64,000 nt of DNA from Adineta ricciae (taxonomy: Eukaryota > Rotifera > Eurotatoria > Adinetida > Adinetidae): NCBI GenBank assembly GCA_905250025.1, contig CAJNOJ010000341.1:36928-100927 (forward strand). The letters are read 5' to 3'. The notes under the pieces are model-generated. The model was not told the DNA's origin. It searched no databases and worked only from the letters and a program-made list of their open reading frames with translations. Position numbers and translations under genes: made by a program. Shown one piece after another: positions 32,684-44,595 of this stretch. The number at the start of each line of letters is the position of its first letter. The first letter of the stretch is position 1.

Positions 32684-33456
32684 ATTAAATATTCGTATCA
32701 GTAAAAATGGAGGAAAAACTGCATTTGTTGTTTAAACAGAGAGTAAACAGTCGTCCACGTGAAAGAAAATTCGTTTATGATGCATTTGAAAGTGCGTCTG
32801 AAGGATAAAGAACGAAATGGAAGAATTCTGATTTTAAGCATTCATTTTCGGTAGACAGCATATAGAAAATATCATTTGTACCGATTGCTTGGTTTGATTG
32901 AGTTTGAACATTAAAACGGATCATTTATCGTCTCCAAACGATTTGACATTCAATCGAAATAGTAATTTGTGTATATAGTTGGTCAACTTGAATGGCTGAT
33001 TACGAAAACATCTGTTTGAATAGACTTCATTATTGTATTCCAAAATAGAAGCTATAGTTCCTATTTCGCACTTGCTATTTTTCTTAGTAGCGACATGTTC
33101 ACGACCTTCTAGGTATATTTGATAAATAGCTTGATAGTTATTCCATTGTTTACCGAATTAGATCAACAATTTCACATCCCTAATGGCCTAGCTACTGTAA
33201 AGTTGTGGAATGATGAACTTTATTCAATGATATTCCGTACAGTACTGAACTATTAACAGAAAATCGAATCTTTAGATGATTTTGATGTATGTTGATAGAA
33301 CTGTTTTGTGATTTCTTCATAGTAGTCTCTCACTTCAATCCATTCATGACATCTATGTATGGAATATTATGATTGGTTTATGTGCTTATTAGAAAATTAA
33401 ACAAGGTATGTCATCTAAATCGAAAATAAGAATATAATATTTGTACAATACTTGTA
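32684..33456. other. Divergent promoter region, block B
   Basis: Counterpart of 26465-27321, shorter by about 0.1 kb and carrying small rearrangements near 33030-33200. No gene seen. Confidence 0.5.
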
Positions 33457-34449
33457 ATGGAAAGAACTTCCTCCATTACATATCGTCCCGTTCTGCAAAA
33501 TGAGCAGAGAAAAGCAATTGAATTATGGCAATCTGTATTTGAAGCAAAGAGTGATGGCTATTTCGAGCGATTTTTTTCATCTCAAGCATCACCGGACTAT
33601 CGAGAAGGAGATACGTTAGGAGCGTGGGCACATGATGATCGATTGGTTAGTATTGTACAAATTCGTCGTTCAATATTGATATCAGACAAAAATGAGACAT
33701 TTCTTTGTGGTGTAATTTCGAATGTTGCTACGGATGTCGAATTTCGAAATCAAGGTTTATCAAAACAACTACTTTCGCAAGCAATCGAGAAAATGGAGCG
33801 AGAGAACTTTTCTTTATCCATGTTAGGAACAGGTCAACCTCAGCATTACTTAAAACTAGGATGGAAACCATTACGAAGTCGTATTCAATACGTTATTAAT
33901 TTGAAGAGAAATGATTTATCTACTGAGAGTGAAAACAGATTATGGATACCAGCATGTTCTGTCTCTTCTTACGATAAACTATTGGAAATTTATTCAACAC
34001 ATCCTCGCCCATATCAATTTGATCGTTGTTCTTCGTCACTGTTCGAACATTGGATTGGTTGGCACTGGAAAGAAAGTTCTGCCTTTCTATACATCTCACC
34101 AGATCATAAAGGCTACATAGTCATTAGCCACGCTGACGGAAAGGGTTGTCCTGTTTCAATTACTGAATATCGTGCATTTGATCACGATACCGAAAAAACA
34201 TTACTTGAAATAGCTGCAGTAGAAATATATCGACGATATCGTCAAAACAGCTTTCTCTTACACACGCTTCCTCAATATACAACGTTACAATCGCTTGGAT
34301 GGAACGACGATAATAATTTGATTTTCGAAGAAAACGAGGATGTTATGCTGCGAAATATTGGCTTGTCAGATGAACAGTATCAGACTATCAAAACAACTTT
34401 TGAGGCAGTGAATGGAAAAACAACGATCTGGCCAGGAGAATATTTCTAA
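33457..34449 (+). CDS. GNAT-family N-acetyltransferase, Eis-like (haplotype 2)
   Basis: 330 residues, allele of 27322-28314 with an identical motif A (EFRNQGLSKQLL). The 16 substitutions cluster in the first 70 residues and at the extreme C-terminus, while the acetyl-CoA core is unchanged. Both alleles look functional. Confidence 0.75.
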   Translation: MERTSSITYRPVLQNEQRKAIELWQSVFEAKSDGYFERFFSSQASPDYREGDTLGAWAHDDRLVSIVQIRRSILISDKNETFLCGVISNVATDVEFRNQGLSKQLLSQAIEKMERENFSLSMLGTGQPQHYLKLGWKPLRSRIQYVINLKRNDLSTESENRLWIPACSVSSYDKLLEIYSTHPRPYQFDRCSSSLFEHWIGWHWKESSAFLYISPDHKGYIVISHADGKGCPVSITEYRAFDHDTEKTLLEIAAVEIYRRYRQNSFLLHTLPQYTTLQSLGWNDDNNLIFEENEDVMLRNIGLSDEQYQTIKTTFEAVNGKTTIWPGEYF

Positions 34450-34813
34450 TACACATTTGACGATACTTCTTACATATTTTTCTTCAAGGTAGTTCACGTT
34501 TTGTCCTACTGAGTAAACTATTTAATAAAGAAAAAAAAGTAATAGGCTTCTATGATATTCTACACAATATTTTTCCTCAACAGATGGAACTTGTTGGCAA
34601 CAAGCCGTTCTTTTGTCGTTCTCTTGGCATTTATGAGAAAAATCCGACGTAGTTGCATCAATGAACACTACGACTCTTTCTTTTTTCTACTATACTTTGA
34701 ATGCATCAAAGTAAGCACGCTAGAATAGAAAAAAATGGTTTTATTTTATGTTTCATACTAACGAGAAACAGTTGCATTTCTATATCCTTTTTTTCCCTAT
34801 ACAAAATATACAA
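34450..34813. other. Intergenic, block B
   Basis: No gene seen. Frame extension upstream of the glycosyltransferase ATG at 34814 is present here but not conserved as coding in block A. Confidence 0.5.
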
Positions 34814-35938
34814 ATGTTTCTTTATCAGCTGATCGAATGGAGCAAACGTAATAAAGCGAAAGTGATCATTTTCATTACGATTATCGTATTTCTAATTTGT
34901 CGTTATGAAGAGCGTATACCTAGTATCACAAATCAAATCAATCAACACATTTTTGCTGATAATCGCAGTAAGCCGATTAGAAACGAGTTAAACGTGGCTT
35001 CTGGCATGTCTTTTCTTTTAGATGTCAGTAAACCAAGTGAAATTTTATTGATCTATGTCTATGCAAATACTCATTCCTATGCTTATGGAAATTTGAAGTA
35101 TTTTATTGAAGAAGCTGTTCGAGAAAACGATGGTATCGATTATTATTTTATTTTACAACAAATCGAGAAGAAGCCAATCAATGAAAGTACAATGCCACCA
35201 ATACCCAAATCCAATGCATTCTATCTTCAACATGAAAATAAATGTTTCGATTATGGAACCATCGGATGGTTCTTTGACACCTATACAATTGGACATCCTT
35301 GGAAACAAACATCACCAGCAATCGCAAATCCGGTTAATCTAAGAAAATACAAATACTTTATTTTTATGAATTCATCTATTCGTGGTCCTTTCTTTCCACC
35401 GTATTTTATTCACTTAGTTTTAAAAGCAAATCTCAACTACTACTGGTACTCAGTCTTTACCAGACGTATTAATAGTAAAATTAAACTGGTCGGCTGTACA
35501 ATAAGTTGCGAAGCAGTCCCACATGTCCAGTCCTATTTCCTAGTTACAGATTCTACCGGTTTCTCATTAATATCAAAACCAGGCACTTCGGGCGGAACAA
35601 CCAAGGACGGAATATTCCATTGTTATCCAACTAAAGATCATGTGTCAATTTACAGTGAAATACCTATGTCCAATCGAATAATTGAAGCAGGCTATATGAT
35701 TGATTGTTTACTAACAAAATACCAAACAATTGACTTTACAAAACCGAACAATCGTTTTTGTAATGCGAATTTCAATCCATATAAAGATCGTGGTCTTCAA
35801 AATACTTCATTGGAACCATATGAGGTTGTTTTCGTTAAAAGCAATGACTTGGTATTTCTTAAAGATGCACGCGATCGAGCAAGATTATATCAAAAGTGGA
35901 TGGAAGATATTCGATCACTGAACCGCACATCATTATAA
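34814..35938 (+). CDS. Putative rhamnan-synthesis-type glycosyltransferase, type II membrane protein (haplotype 2)
   Basis: 374 residues from MFLYQLIEWSKRNKAK, the start shared with block A. The anchor is VIIFITIIVFLICRY. The luminal domain has ILLIYVYANTHSYAYGNLKYFIEEA, DYYFILQQ, YKYFIFMNSSIRGPFFPPY, KLVGCTISCEAVPHVQSYFLVTD and FHCYPTKDHVSIYSEI. The NSSxRGPF and LVGxTIxC..HVQS..TD pattern recurs in capsule/rhamnan-synthesis-like and protist glycosyltransferases; I recall it but cannot confirm the family. It is intact and intronless. Together with the GT25 and GT61-like genes it forms a compact glycosylation cluster. Confidence 0.6.
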   Translation: MFLYQLIEWSKRNKAKVIIFITIIVFLICRYEERIPSITNQINQHIFADNRSKPIRNELNVASGMSFLLDVSKPSEILLIYVYANTHSYAYGNLKYFIEEAVRENDGIDYYFILQQIEKKPINESTMPPIPKSNAFYLQHENKCFDYGTIGWFFDTYTIGHPWKQTSPAIANPVNLRKYKYFIFMNSSIRGPFFPPYFIHLVLKANLNYYWYSVFTRRINSKIKLVGCTISCEAVPHVQSYFLVTDSTGFSLISKPGTSGGTTKDGIFHCYPTKDHVSIYSEIPMSNRIIEAGYMIDCLLTKYQTIDFTKPNNRFCNANFNPYKDRGLQNTSLEPYEVVFVKSNDLVFLKDARDRARLYQKWMEDIRSLNRTSL

Positions 35939-36429
35939 TGATAGTTAAAGCTTTCGATAAACTATCACTTTGTTTTATTTGAACAAACCACTTTTTCATG
36001 ACAATAATTTATTATATCAAAGCTGACTTATATACTTACCGATGCATAAGAACAAGAGCTAAAGGACAAAATTGTAGTTTTAGAGGTCTCAACGTACATG
36101 ATTTCGTATAATATTTCTTTACTCCTATATAATTTATCAGTAAGCATCAAAATATTACTCTGGGCGTTGATATAAGATCGATTACTTTTAAATAAAAATC
36201 TCTAAACTTTTGCAGATATGTGCTATGAAGCTAAATGACGATATAGATCGAAGATGCAAGAGTGCGGATGATTTTACTCTATGAAAAAGTGAAAAATATT
36301 AATTTCAACGAATACCACGTGTCTCTTTATATTTTTATATTTATTTCTAGTTGATATAAACGCACCTTTTGTTTGCACAGCAAAAAAAGGAGAAGAATTT
36401 GTTTTTTTTAGACAAGAGAAGCACATACG
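35939..36429. other. Intergenic, block B
   Basis: No gene seen; corresponds to 39329-39908, which has an extra insertion of about 90 bp near 39720-39810. Confidence 0.55.
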
Positions 36430-39000
36430 ATGTTGACCGTGTCTCTACTAGATTTCTCCGTCGAACTTTTATTCGAAATTTTTGATAATTTGGATACTCA
36501 AACGATTCTCAAAACACTTCGTCCTATCTGCACTAAACTATATGAAACAGCCAAAGCATACCATCGATATAAAGTTATTCTTTCTACATCGAGCATATCC
36601 TACACGGCACTTGTCAAACACGTGATTAAACCAGAAAACATTACATCGTTATTATTGATTAACAGTAATAGGATGCAATCAGATTCATCAATGTCGTTTA
36701 GCAATTTATTTCAAGCCGATACTTTTATTCGTCTTCAAGAATTAAGGTTGGATTGGATATCAAACGAATTACTAATTGAATTCATTCATCATACGGTTCC
36801 TAGATTGAAATATCTATCGATATCATTTTGTAAGGAAAGTAATGTAACAAATGATGTAATCTTAGGTAATCTATCGTTGGCCCTTGTACAATCGAATCTT
36901 CGAAATATTCATGTCGATATTTCAAAAATGAGCAATACGTTTGTCTTGGAAAAACAGCACCTTGTTACAACATTTCTACGACATTTAACAGTGGATAAAA
37001 TTGTATTTTCTCGATATATTACTATTTTAAGCAATTGTACTCATCTACAACAACTTACAATGAACAATTGTGACGTAGAAAGTCATAATATGAAAATGAT
37101 GTCAACTTTCAGCATCAGTTATCAACAATTGCTCTTTTTGACGATAAATGAATGTTCGTTGTCGAACATGATGTTGCATTTTCTCCTGTCATTTACCGTC
37201 ATTAAATCATCTTACCATCATATCAGAGAGGCAGGATGAGATTGAGTCCAAACTGGAACATCACACTTGAGAGCCATTTATTCAGAACCGGTTACTAAAT
37301 CTGACAAAATTTCAATTTTACTTCAGCCATCGAGTTACTCAAAAGACCTCGTATGATTGCACTCTTCATGGCATGATGCATCCATTTGAAACGCCATTTT
37401 GGCTTCCAGACAAACAGTGGCTCGTTACATGTGAGTACATTCTGACATTATCCGAGCTTAATATTTATACAAAACCAATTGCTCCAAGGGATGAGAAGAT
37501 AATCATCAGGTATGATACTTCACCGTCAAATGGGACTTATCGTCTGCTGACAAAAGATTGTTCGAACAGTACACAACATACGTTTTTAGAAAAGGTACAT
37601 AGTGCAATCACTAAGTGTTATGATGGCTGACTTTTCGATAGGAATTTACACTTGACAGTTGTACAGTGACAAATGCAGCTGCACACATACTTGGAGCTGC
37701 CCTCAAAAATAATACGGTGAGGGTATTGTGATATTTTTGTATTCCTTTCATTGTAACCTAATGTAGACATTATCAACAGTTAATCTTGGAAACAATAAAC
37801 TTGTTCATAGCGCTATGTTCCTGCTAAATGAAATTTTCAATATCAAGGTACGTTTATTTATATTTTCATTTGTCAGATATTATGTGAAGTACTCTTCTAC
37901 AGAACTTGCACACGCTACGTATTCGTTGTGATCAATTCTCAGTGCAGCACTTCGCTCACCTAGGTAGTTTACTGTCAAGGAATACGGTAAGCTGACGTTT
38001 TGTTTTGTAAGATTACTCAATTAATTTTTGAAATTTTCGTAGTCACTGATCAATTTCAGCGTTCATAAAAATCAAATTTCTTTTGAAGGACTAAGATTAT
38101 TAATTGTTGGATTGGGATTCAATGAAGTAATAACTGCTATTTATTACTTATTTTTAATAAATTTATAATGTTTTCCTGTCAAGACCTTAGAAACGCTGAT
38201 TTTTGAAGATATTGGAATCGATGGTTCACCGTCAAGTCAATCACAACCGAATGGGGTAAGTAGAATCTTTTCTAGATTTTTGCGCTTGCAAAGATTGATT
38301 ACATTTGACTAACAATTAAAGGTGATAGAAGATGAACTCGCACAATATTTCGCCAAAATATTGAACGTCAACAAGGTAATATTGCTATTTTAATGCTAGT
38401 GATATCTAATTCAGTTCTCAATAGGCAATGAAAACGTTAGTACTTCCATGTGTCCGACATAGTGCAGCTGGTATTCAAAATTTAATGGATGCATTGAAAA
38501 TTAACACAGTATTTTACATACTCAAGTTTGAATAGATGTATATTATATTTCCGTTCACGATAGACGTTAAAATGCATTAGTCTTGATGCACATGGAATTG
38601 ATTCCAGGGGTACAAAATTTGTAGCAGATGCATTAAAAAAAACTCAGTAAGTAATTAAGTGTATTTTGACTATTCTTTTGAATATTGTGTTTTGTATTGA
38701 ATTGAAAAGGTATTGAACACACTTAATCTTCGAGCAAATGATATCAAATCAGATGGAGCGATGCACCTGTCACATGCATTGCGAAAAAATTCTGTATGAA
38801 TTTTCTTTCACTGTTTGGCGTCTTTACTTTTATATATGTTATAGACACTGACAGCGACAAATTTACGAGCTACCCAAATTGGGCCAGTGGGGAGGACATA
38901 CGTAGGAGAGATGCTCCAAGAAAATAAGGCAATGAGTACGATGCTTAGATAACTTCTTTGAAAAATATAAGGTGCACCAAATTCAAAAATCGAGTAAATT
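36430..39000 (+). pseudogene. F-box/LRR (one repeat per exon) gene, disrupted allele (haplotype 2)
   Basis: Allele of 39909-43052. The F-box end (LLDFSVELLFEIFDNLDTQT) and the LRR exons are recognisable. Three lesions mark decay: a 2-bp deletion near 37197 (ttaccgtc for ttacaccgtc) that shifts the frame; TGG to TGA at the W of HHTWEPF; and fusion of two LRR exons near 38630 with loss of about 135 bp including an intron and a one-base shift. The remaining introns keep GT-AG ends. The gene runs into the n at 39001 and its last exons are at 44204-44595. Confidence 0.85.
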
Positions 39001-39001
39001 N
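39001..39001. other. Single-n join, block B to block C
   Basis: The left side is in an LRR-gene intron. The right side resumes the glycosyltransferase gene that block A left at 29331. Confidence 0.9.
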
Positions 39002-39328
39002 ATATTTCATTGTTATCCAACCAAAGATCATGTGTCAATTTACAGTGAAATACCTATGTCTAATCGAATAATTGAAGCAGGCTATATGATTGATTGTTTA
39101 CTAACAAAATACCAAACAATTGACTTTACAAAACCGAACAATCGTTTTTGTAATGCAAATTTCAATCCATATAAAGATCGCGGTCTTCAAAATACTTCGT
39201 TGGAACCATATGAGGTTGTTTTCGTTAAAAGCAATGACTTGGTATTTCTTAAAGATGCACGCGACCGAGCAAGATTATATCAAAAGTGGATGGAAGATAT
39301 TCGATCACTGAACCGCACATCATTATAA
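39002..39328 (+). CDS. Putative rhamnan-type glycosyltransferase, C-terminal part (haplotype 1)
   Basis: The last 108 residues (FHCYPTKDHVSIYSEIPMSN.. to SLNRTSL) match 35612-35938 with an unchanged protein by eye. This is the continuation of 28685-29331, about 150 bp being missing between them. Confidence 0.8.
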   Translation: MFHCYPTKDHVSIYSEIPMSNRIIEAGYMIDCLLTKYQTIDFTKPNNRFCNANFNPYKDRGLQNTSLEPYEVVFVKSNDLVFLKDARDRARLYQKWMEDIRSLNRTSL

Positions 39329-39908
39329 TGATAGTTAAAGCTTTCGATAAACTATCACTTTGTTTTATTTGAACAAACTACTTTGTCATGACAATAATTC
39401 ATTATATCATAGCTGAACTATATACTTACCGATGCATAAGGATAAGAGCTAAAGGACAAAATTGTAGTTTTAGAGATCTCAACGTACATGATTTCGTATA
39501 ATGTTTCTTTACTCCTATATAATTTATCAGTAGGCATCAAAATATTACTCTGGACGTTGATATAAGATCGATTACTTTTAAATAAAAATCTCAAAACTTT
39601 TGCAGATATGTGCTGGGAAGCTAAATGACGATATAGAGCGAAGATGCAAGAGTGCGGATGATTTTACTCTATCAAAAAGTGAAAAATATTAATTTCAACG
39701 AATACTACGTGTCTTTTTCTTTTCTTTTTTCAATAGGAAGACAAATACAAATGTATAGTTAGCTTGGCTTTTTCCTCGTGCACCAACCATATATAGTCTT
39801 TATCTTTATATTTTTATATTCTTTTCTGGTCTATACAAACGCACCTTTTGTTCGCACAGCAAACCAAGGAGAAAAATTTGTTTTTTTTGGACAAGAGAAG
39901 CACATACG
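39329..39908. other. Intergenic, block C
   Basis: No gene seen. Contains about 90 bp (39720-39810) not present at the same place in block B. Confidence 0.5.
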
Positions 39909-42900
39909 ATGTCGACCGTGTCTCTACTAGACTTCTCCGTCGAACTTTTATTCGAAATTTTTGATAATTTGGATACTCAAACGATTCTCAAAACACTTCG
40001 TCCTATCTGCACTAAACTATATGAAGCAGCCAAAGCATACCATCGATATAAAGTTATTCTTTCTACATCGAACATATCCTATATGGCACTTGTCAAACAC
40101 GTGATTAAACCAGAAAACGTTACATCGCTATCATTGATTGACAGTAATAGGATGCAATCAGATTCATCAATGTCGTTTAGCAATTTATTTCAAGTCGATA
40201 CTTTTATTCGTCTTCAAGAATTACGGTTGGATTGGATATCAAACGAATTACTGATTGAATTCATTCATCATACGGTTCCTAGATTGAAATATCTATCGAT
40301 ATCATTTTGTAAGGAAAGTAATGTAACAAATGATGTAATCTTAGGTTATCTATCGTTGGCCGTTACACAATCGAATCTTCGAAATATTCATTTCGACATT
40401 TCAAAAATGAGCAATACGTTTGTCTTGGAAAAGCAGCATCTTGTTACAACGTTTCTACGACATTTAACAGTGGATACAATTGTATTTTCTCGATATATTA
40501 CTATTTTAAGCAATTGTACTCATCTACAACAACTTACAATGAACAATTGTGACGTAGAAAGTCATAATATGAATATGATGTCAACTTTCAGCATCAGTCA
40601 TCAACAATTGCTCTTTTTGACGATAAATGAATGTTCGTTGTCGAACATGATGTTGCATTTTCTTCTGTCATTTACACCGTCATTAAATCATCTTACCATA
40701 ATATCAAAGAGGCAGGATGCGATTGAGTCCAGACTGAGCCATCACACTTGGGAGCCATTTATTCAGAACCGGCTACTAAATCTGACAAAATTTCAGTTTT
40801 ACTTCAGCCATCGAGTTACTCAAAAGACCTCGTATGATTGCACTCTTCATGGCTTGATGCAACCATTTGAAACGCCATTTTGGCTTCTTGAGAAACAGTG
40901 GCTCGTTACATGTGACTACATCCTGGCATTATCCGAGCTTAATATTTATACAAAACCAATTGCTCCAAGGAATGAGAAGCTAATCATCAGGTATGATACT
41001 TCACCATCAAATGGGACTTATCGTCTGCTGACAAAAGATTGTTCGAACAGTACAGAACATACGTTTTTAGAAAAGGTACATAGTGCAATCACCAAGTGTT
41101 ATGATGGTTATTGACTTTTCGATAGGAATTTACACTTGACAGTTGTACGGTGACAAATGCAGCTGCACACATACTTGAAGCTGCCTTCAAAAATAATACG
41201 GTGAGGGTATTGTGATATATTTGTATTCCTTTCATTGTAACCTAATGTAGACATTATCAACAGTTAATCTTGGAAACAATAAACTTGTTCATGGCGCTAT
41301 GTTCCTGCTAAATGCAATTTTCAATATCAAGGTACGTTTATTTATATTTTCACTTGTCAGATATTATGTGAAGTACTCTTCTACAGAACTTGCACACACT
41401 ACGTATTCGTTGTGATCAATTGTCAGCGCAGCACTTCGCCCACCTAGGCAGTTTACTGTCAAGGAATACGGTAAGCTGACGTTTTGTTTTGTAAGATTTC
41501 TCAATTAACTTTTGAAATTTTTGTAGTCACTGATTCATCTCAGCTTTCATAAAAATCAAATTTCTTTTGAAGGACTAAGATCATTAATTGTTGGATTGGG
41601 ATTCAATGAAGTAATAACTGCTATTTATTACTTATTTTTAATAAATTAATAATGTTTTCCTGTCAAGACCTTAGAAACGCTGATTTTTGAAGATATTGGA
41701 ATCGATGGTTCACCGTCAAATCAATCACAACCGAATGGGGTAAGTAGAATCTTCCTTAGATTTTTGTGTTTGCAAAGATTAATTACATTTGACTAACAAT
41801 TAAAGGCGATAGAAGATGAACTCGCACAATATGTCGCTAAAATATTGAACGTCAACAAGGTAATATTGCCATTTTAATACTAGTTATATCTAATTTAGCT
41901 CTCAATAGGCAATGAAAACGTTAGTACTTCCATGTGTTCGACATAGTGCAGCTGGTATTCAAAATTTAATGGATGCATTGAAAATTAACACAGTATTTTG
42001 CATACTCAAGTTTTAATAGATGTATATTATGTTTTCGTTCACAATAGACGTTAAAATGCATTAGTCTTGATGCACATGGAATCGATTCCCGAGGTGCAAA
42101 ATTTGTAGCAGATGCATTAGAAAATAATACGGTGAAGGATACTTCCCTTTTTACTTGTGCAACTATGAAGTCTTTTCAATAGACGTTATCAACAATGAGC
42201 CTTGCGTTAAATTCTATTGGATTCGAAGGTGCGAAATATATAGCAAATGCATTAGAAAAAAACTCAGTAAGTAATTAAGTGTATGTTGACTATTCTTTTG
42301 AATATTGTGTTTTGTATTGAATTGAAAAGGTATTGAACACACTTAATCTTCGAGCAAATGATATCAAATCAGATGGAGCGATGTACTTGTCACATGCATT
42401 GCGAAAAAATTCTGTATGGATTTTCTTTCACTGTTTGGCGTCTTTACTGCTATATGTTATAGACACTGACAACGATAAATTTACGAGCTACCCAAATTGG
42501 ACCATTGGGAAGTAAATACATAGGAGAGATGCTCCAAGAAAATAAGGTAATGAGTACGATGCTTAGATAACTTCTTTGAAAAATATACTTCTCCAGGGCT
42601 TGGTCGAAATTAATCTTGAGAACAATGGAATTGAAGATGAAGGTATCGAACACATTGCCAACGCACTTTATCACAATGAGGTATTTTTGAAGTTTATTTT
42701 CTGCTGATGTTAGACTTACTTCTTTACTGTAGATGTTGAGAATGTTAAATCTGTCCCATAATAATATTGGCGCAGTCGGGGCCAGGCTTCTTGCCAACGC
42801 TATAAAGAGCAATACAGTGAGCTAGTTATTTATTTTCTCAAAATAAAGTGTGCCAGTCATCTATATAGACATTGACATCAATAGTTTTAACAAACAATCC

Positions 42901-43052
42901 CATTGGAAAAGAGGGCAAACAAGACTTAATGAGTGCAATGGAAGATAGAATTGTGAGTTATGTTCTTAGTTGCGCAGTTCGATCTGCAAGACAAAGCCTT
43001 TTCTTTTCTTCAGACAGTCATAACGATTGATATCGATCCAAAATACCATTGA
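39909..43052 (+). CDS. F-box protein with RNI-type LRRs encoded one per exon (intact allele, haplotype 1)
   Basis: Exon 1 (39909-41075) encodes an F-box (VSLLDFSVELLFEIFDNLDTQTILKTLRPIC) and a diverged LRR region. It splices at AAG|gtacat to 41126. About 15 further exons follow, most of exactly 84 bp (28 codons), all phase 0, with introns of about 50 bp. Examples are 42048-42131, 42183-42266 and 42330-42413. Each encodes one ribonuclease-inhibitor-type LRR of the form L-x-x-L-x-L-x-x-N-x-I-x-x-x-G-A-x-x-L-x-x-A-L-x-x-N. The last exon (43014-43052) gives TVITIDIDPKYH and a stop. F-box/LRR proteins recruit substrates to SCF ubiquitin ligases; NLRC3-like LRRs also share this repeat. The F-box call rests on pattern, not on a search. 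Confidence 0.82.
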
Positions 43053-43727
43053 ACAGCAGCAACACTATTTTCAACGAGACTTGCTTTTTATTAAACAGAA
43101 TAAAAATCTTCTCTTGATTATTCACACTTAAGAATGATAAGTTCTCAATCAACATGACGCGAAATGAACGCCATACAATTTTCATTTCAGTTTTGACAAA
43201 TAATCGTCTTGAACACATTCTACACAACAACCTGTAGATAAATTCAGAGAAAAGAAAGAGGAATAAACGAATATTAGTATCACATATCTGGAAATCATTT
43301 TTCGCCGTCGGCAAATCTGTCGCGTTGAAGTGCGCCAGTAAATGTGTCGAAATCTATCTGCTGCACTTATATAAGTGCCAAATATATGATCCAGATTGAT
43401 AACTGACAGTTGGCCAGTTTCGTGGGTCCAAAGTTCATATTACACGCTTATGGAATAGTTTGAGAGTAAAGTATGAACTATGCAGCTTTTTATTTATAAT
43501 AAAAACAAATTAATTTGATTGAAAACGAATGTAAAGCAGTGACTCGGAACTGGAGTTCACCCGCCGTTGGTTTTAACTAAACTTAGAAAGATGTACATAC
43601 CAAATAAAGAACGAGAATAGCAATCTAACAGAATTTAGATGCAAGATGTAAGACAATGACTTTAGACAGTTTAATAGTGATTCGAAATTAATCATTTATT
43701 TTATTTCAAAACTCTCAAATACAACAT
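43053..43727. other. Intergenic, convergent 3' ends
   Basis: Lies between the LRR gene and the minus-strand AIG1-like gene; no gene seen. The counterpart is 44596-45313. Confidence 0.55.
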
Positions 43728-44202
43728 TCAATCTGCGTTATCGTCCTTGTTATCAGTACATCGACACGGATGAAGTAGACCGTACAGACGAACAAGATTA
43801 CACGTTGTATTCGTACGCTTTTTGAAACATAAGCCACCAAGGGAAAGTTTACGAAAACGACGTGCCTTATCATCTAGATCAGCTGTAGTATCGTACCAGT
43901 CACGACATTTCTCACATTTATGACAAGCGGAGCCTCCACAAAGAAGCTGTGCTGATTTGGCAACAGCTGGCTGTGTTGGCAAAATCCGCTGTGATAGACG
44001 TTCAGTTACTTTTTCTTGTATTCGTTGAACTTGTGAATTTATTTCATCCTGTGCAATATTTAGCTGAAAGACACGTTCGGTTGCTTTTTTCATTGCTGAT
44101 ACATGTCCGTCTTTCAGTGAGTGTAATTTGTCAGGCTGCTCGGGATCTCGTTGTTCTTTCACCTGCCTCTCAATGAGGCGTTGGATTTTTTCGTTCACAC
44201 TC
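43728..44202 (-). CDS. AIG1-like GTPase, C-terminal fragment (haplotype 1)
   Basis: About 158 C-terminal residues: coiled coil (IQRLIERQVKEQRDPEQ.. KKATERVFQLNIAQDEINSQVQRIQEKV) and Cys-rich tail (CGGSACHKCEKCRDW.. CFKKRTNTTCNLV..HPCRC). Cut at the n at 44203; the N-terminal GTPase part of this haplotype is not in the assembly (about 1 kb missing before 56711). Confidence 0.8.
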
Positions 44203-44203
44203 N
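44203..44203. other. Single-n join, block C to block D
   Basis: The left side is in the AIG1-like gene; the right side jumps back to an LRR exon, continuing block B. Confidence 0.9.
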
Positions 44204-44595
44204 AGGTGTCGAACACGTTACCAACGCACTTTATCATAATGAGGTATTTTTGAAGTTTATATTTTCTGTTGATGTTGGACTTATTTCTACTGTAGACATT
44301 GAGAATGTTAAATCTGTCCCATAATAATATTGGCGCAGTCGGGGCCAGGCTTCTTGCCAACGCTATAAAGAGCAATACAGTGAGCTAGTTATTTATTTTC
44401 TCAAAATATAGTGTGCCAATCATCTATATAGACATTGACATCAATAGTTTTAACAAACAATCCCATTGGAAAAGAGGGCAATGGAAGATAGAATTGTGAG
44501 TTACGTTCTCAGTTGCGCAGTTCGATCTGCAAGACAAAGCCTTTTCTTTTCTTCAGACAGTCATAACGATTGATATCGATCCACAATACCATTGA
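44204..44595 (+). pseudogene. Last exons of the disrupted F-box/LRR allele (haplotype 2)
   Basis: Contains the final LRR exons and the terminal TVITIDIDPQYH exon of the gene begun at 36430. The penultimate LRR exon lacks 20 bp against block C (after aaaagagggca), a further frameshift. Splice sites are preserved. Confidence 0.82.

Noticed and set aside
21656-35938. A recent tandem duplication of the whole glycosyltransferase cluster
   Set aside because: The breakpoints coincide with single n characters and complementary gene halves, which fits two interleaved haplotypes better than a real duplication.
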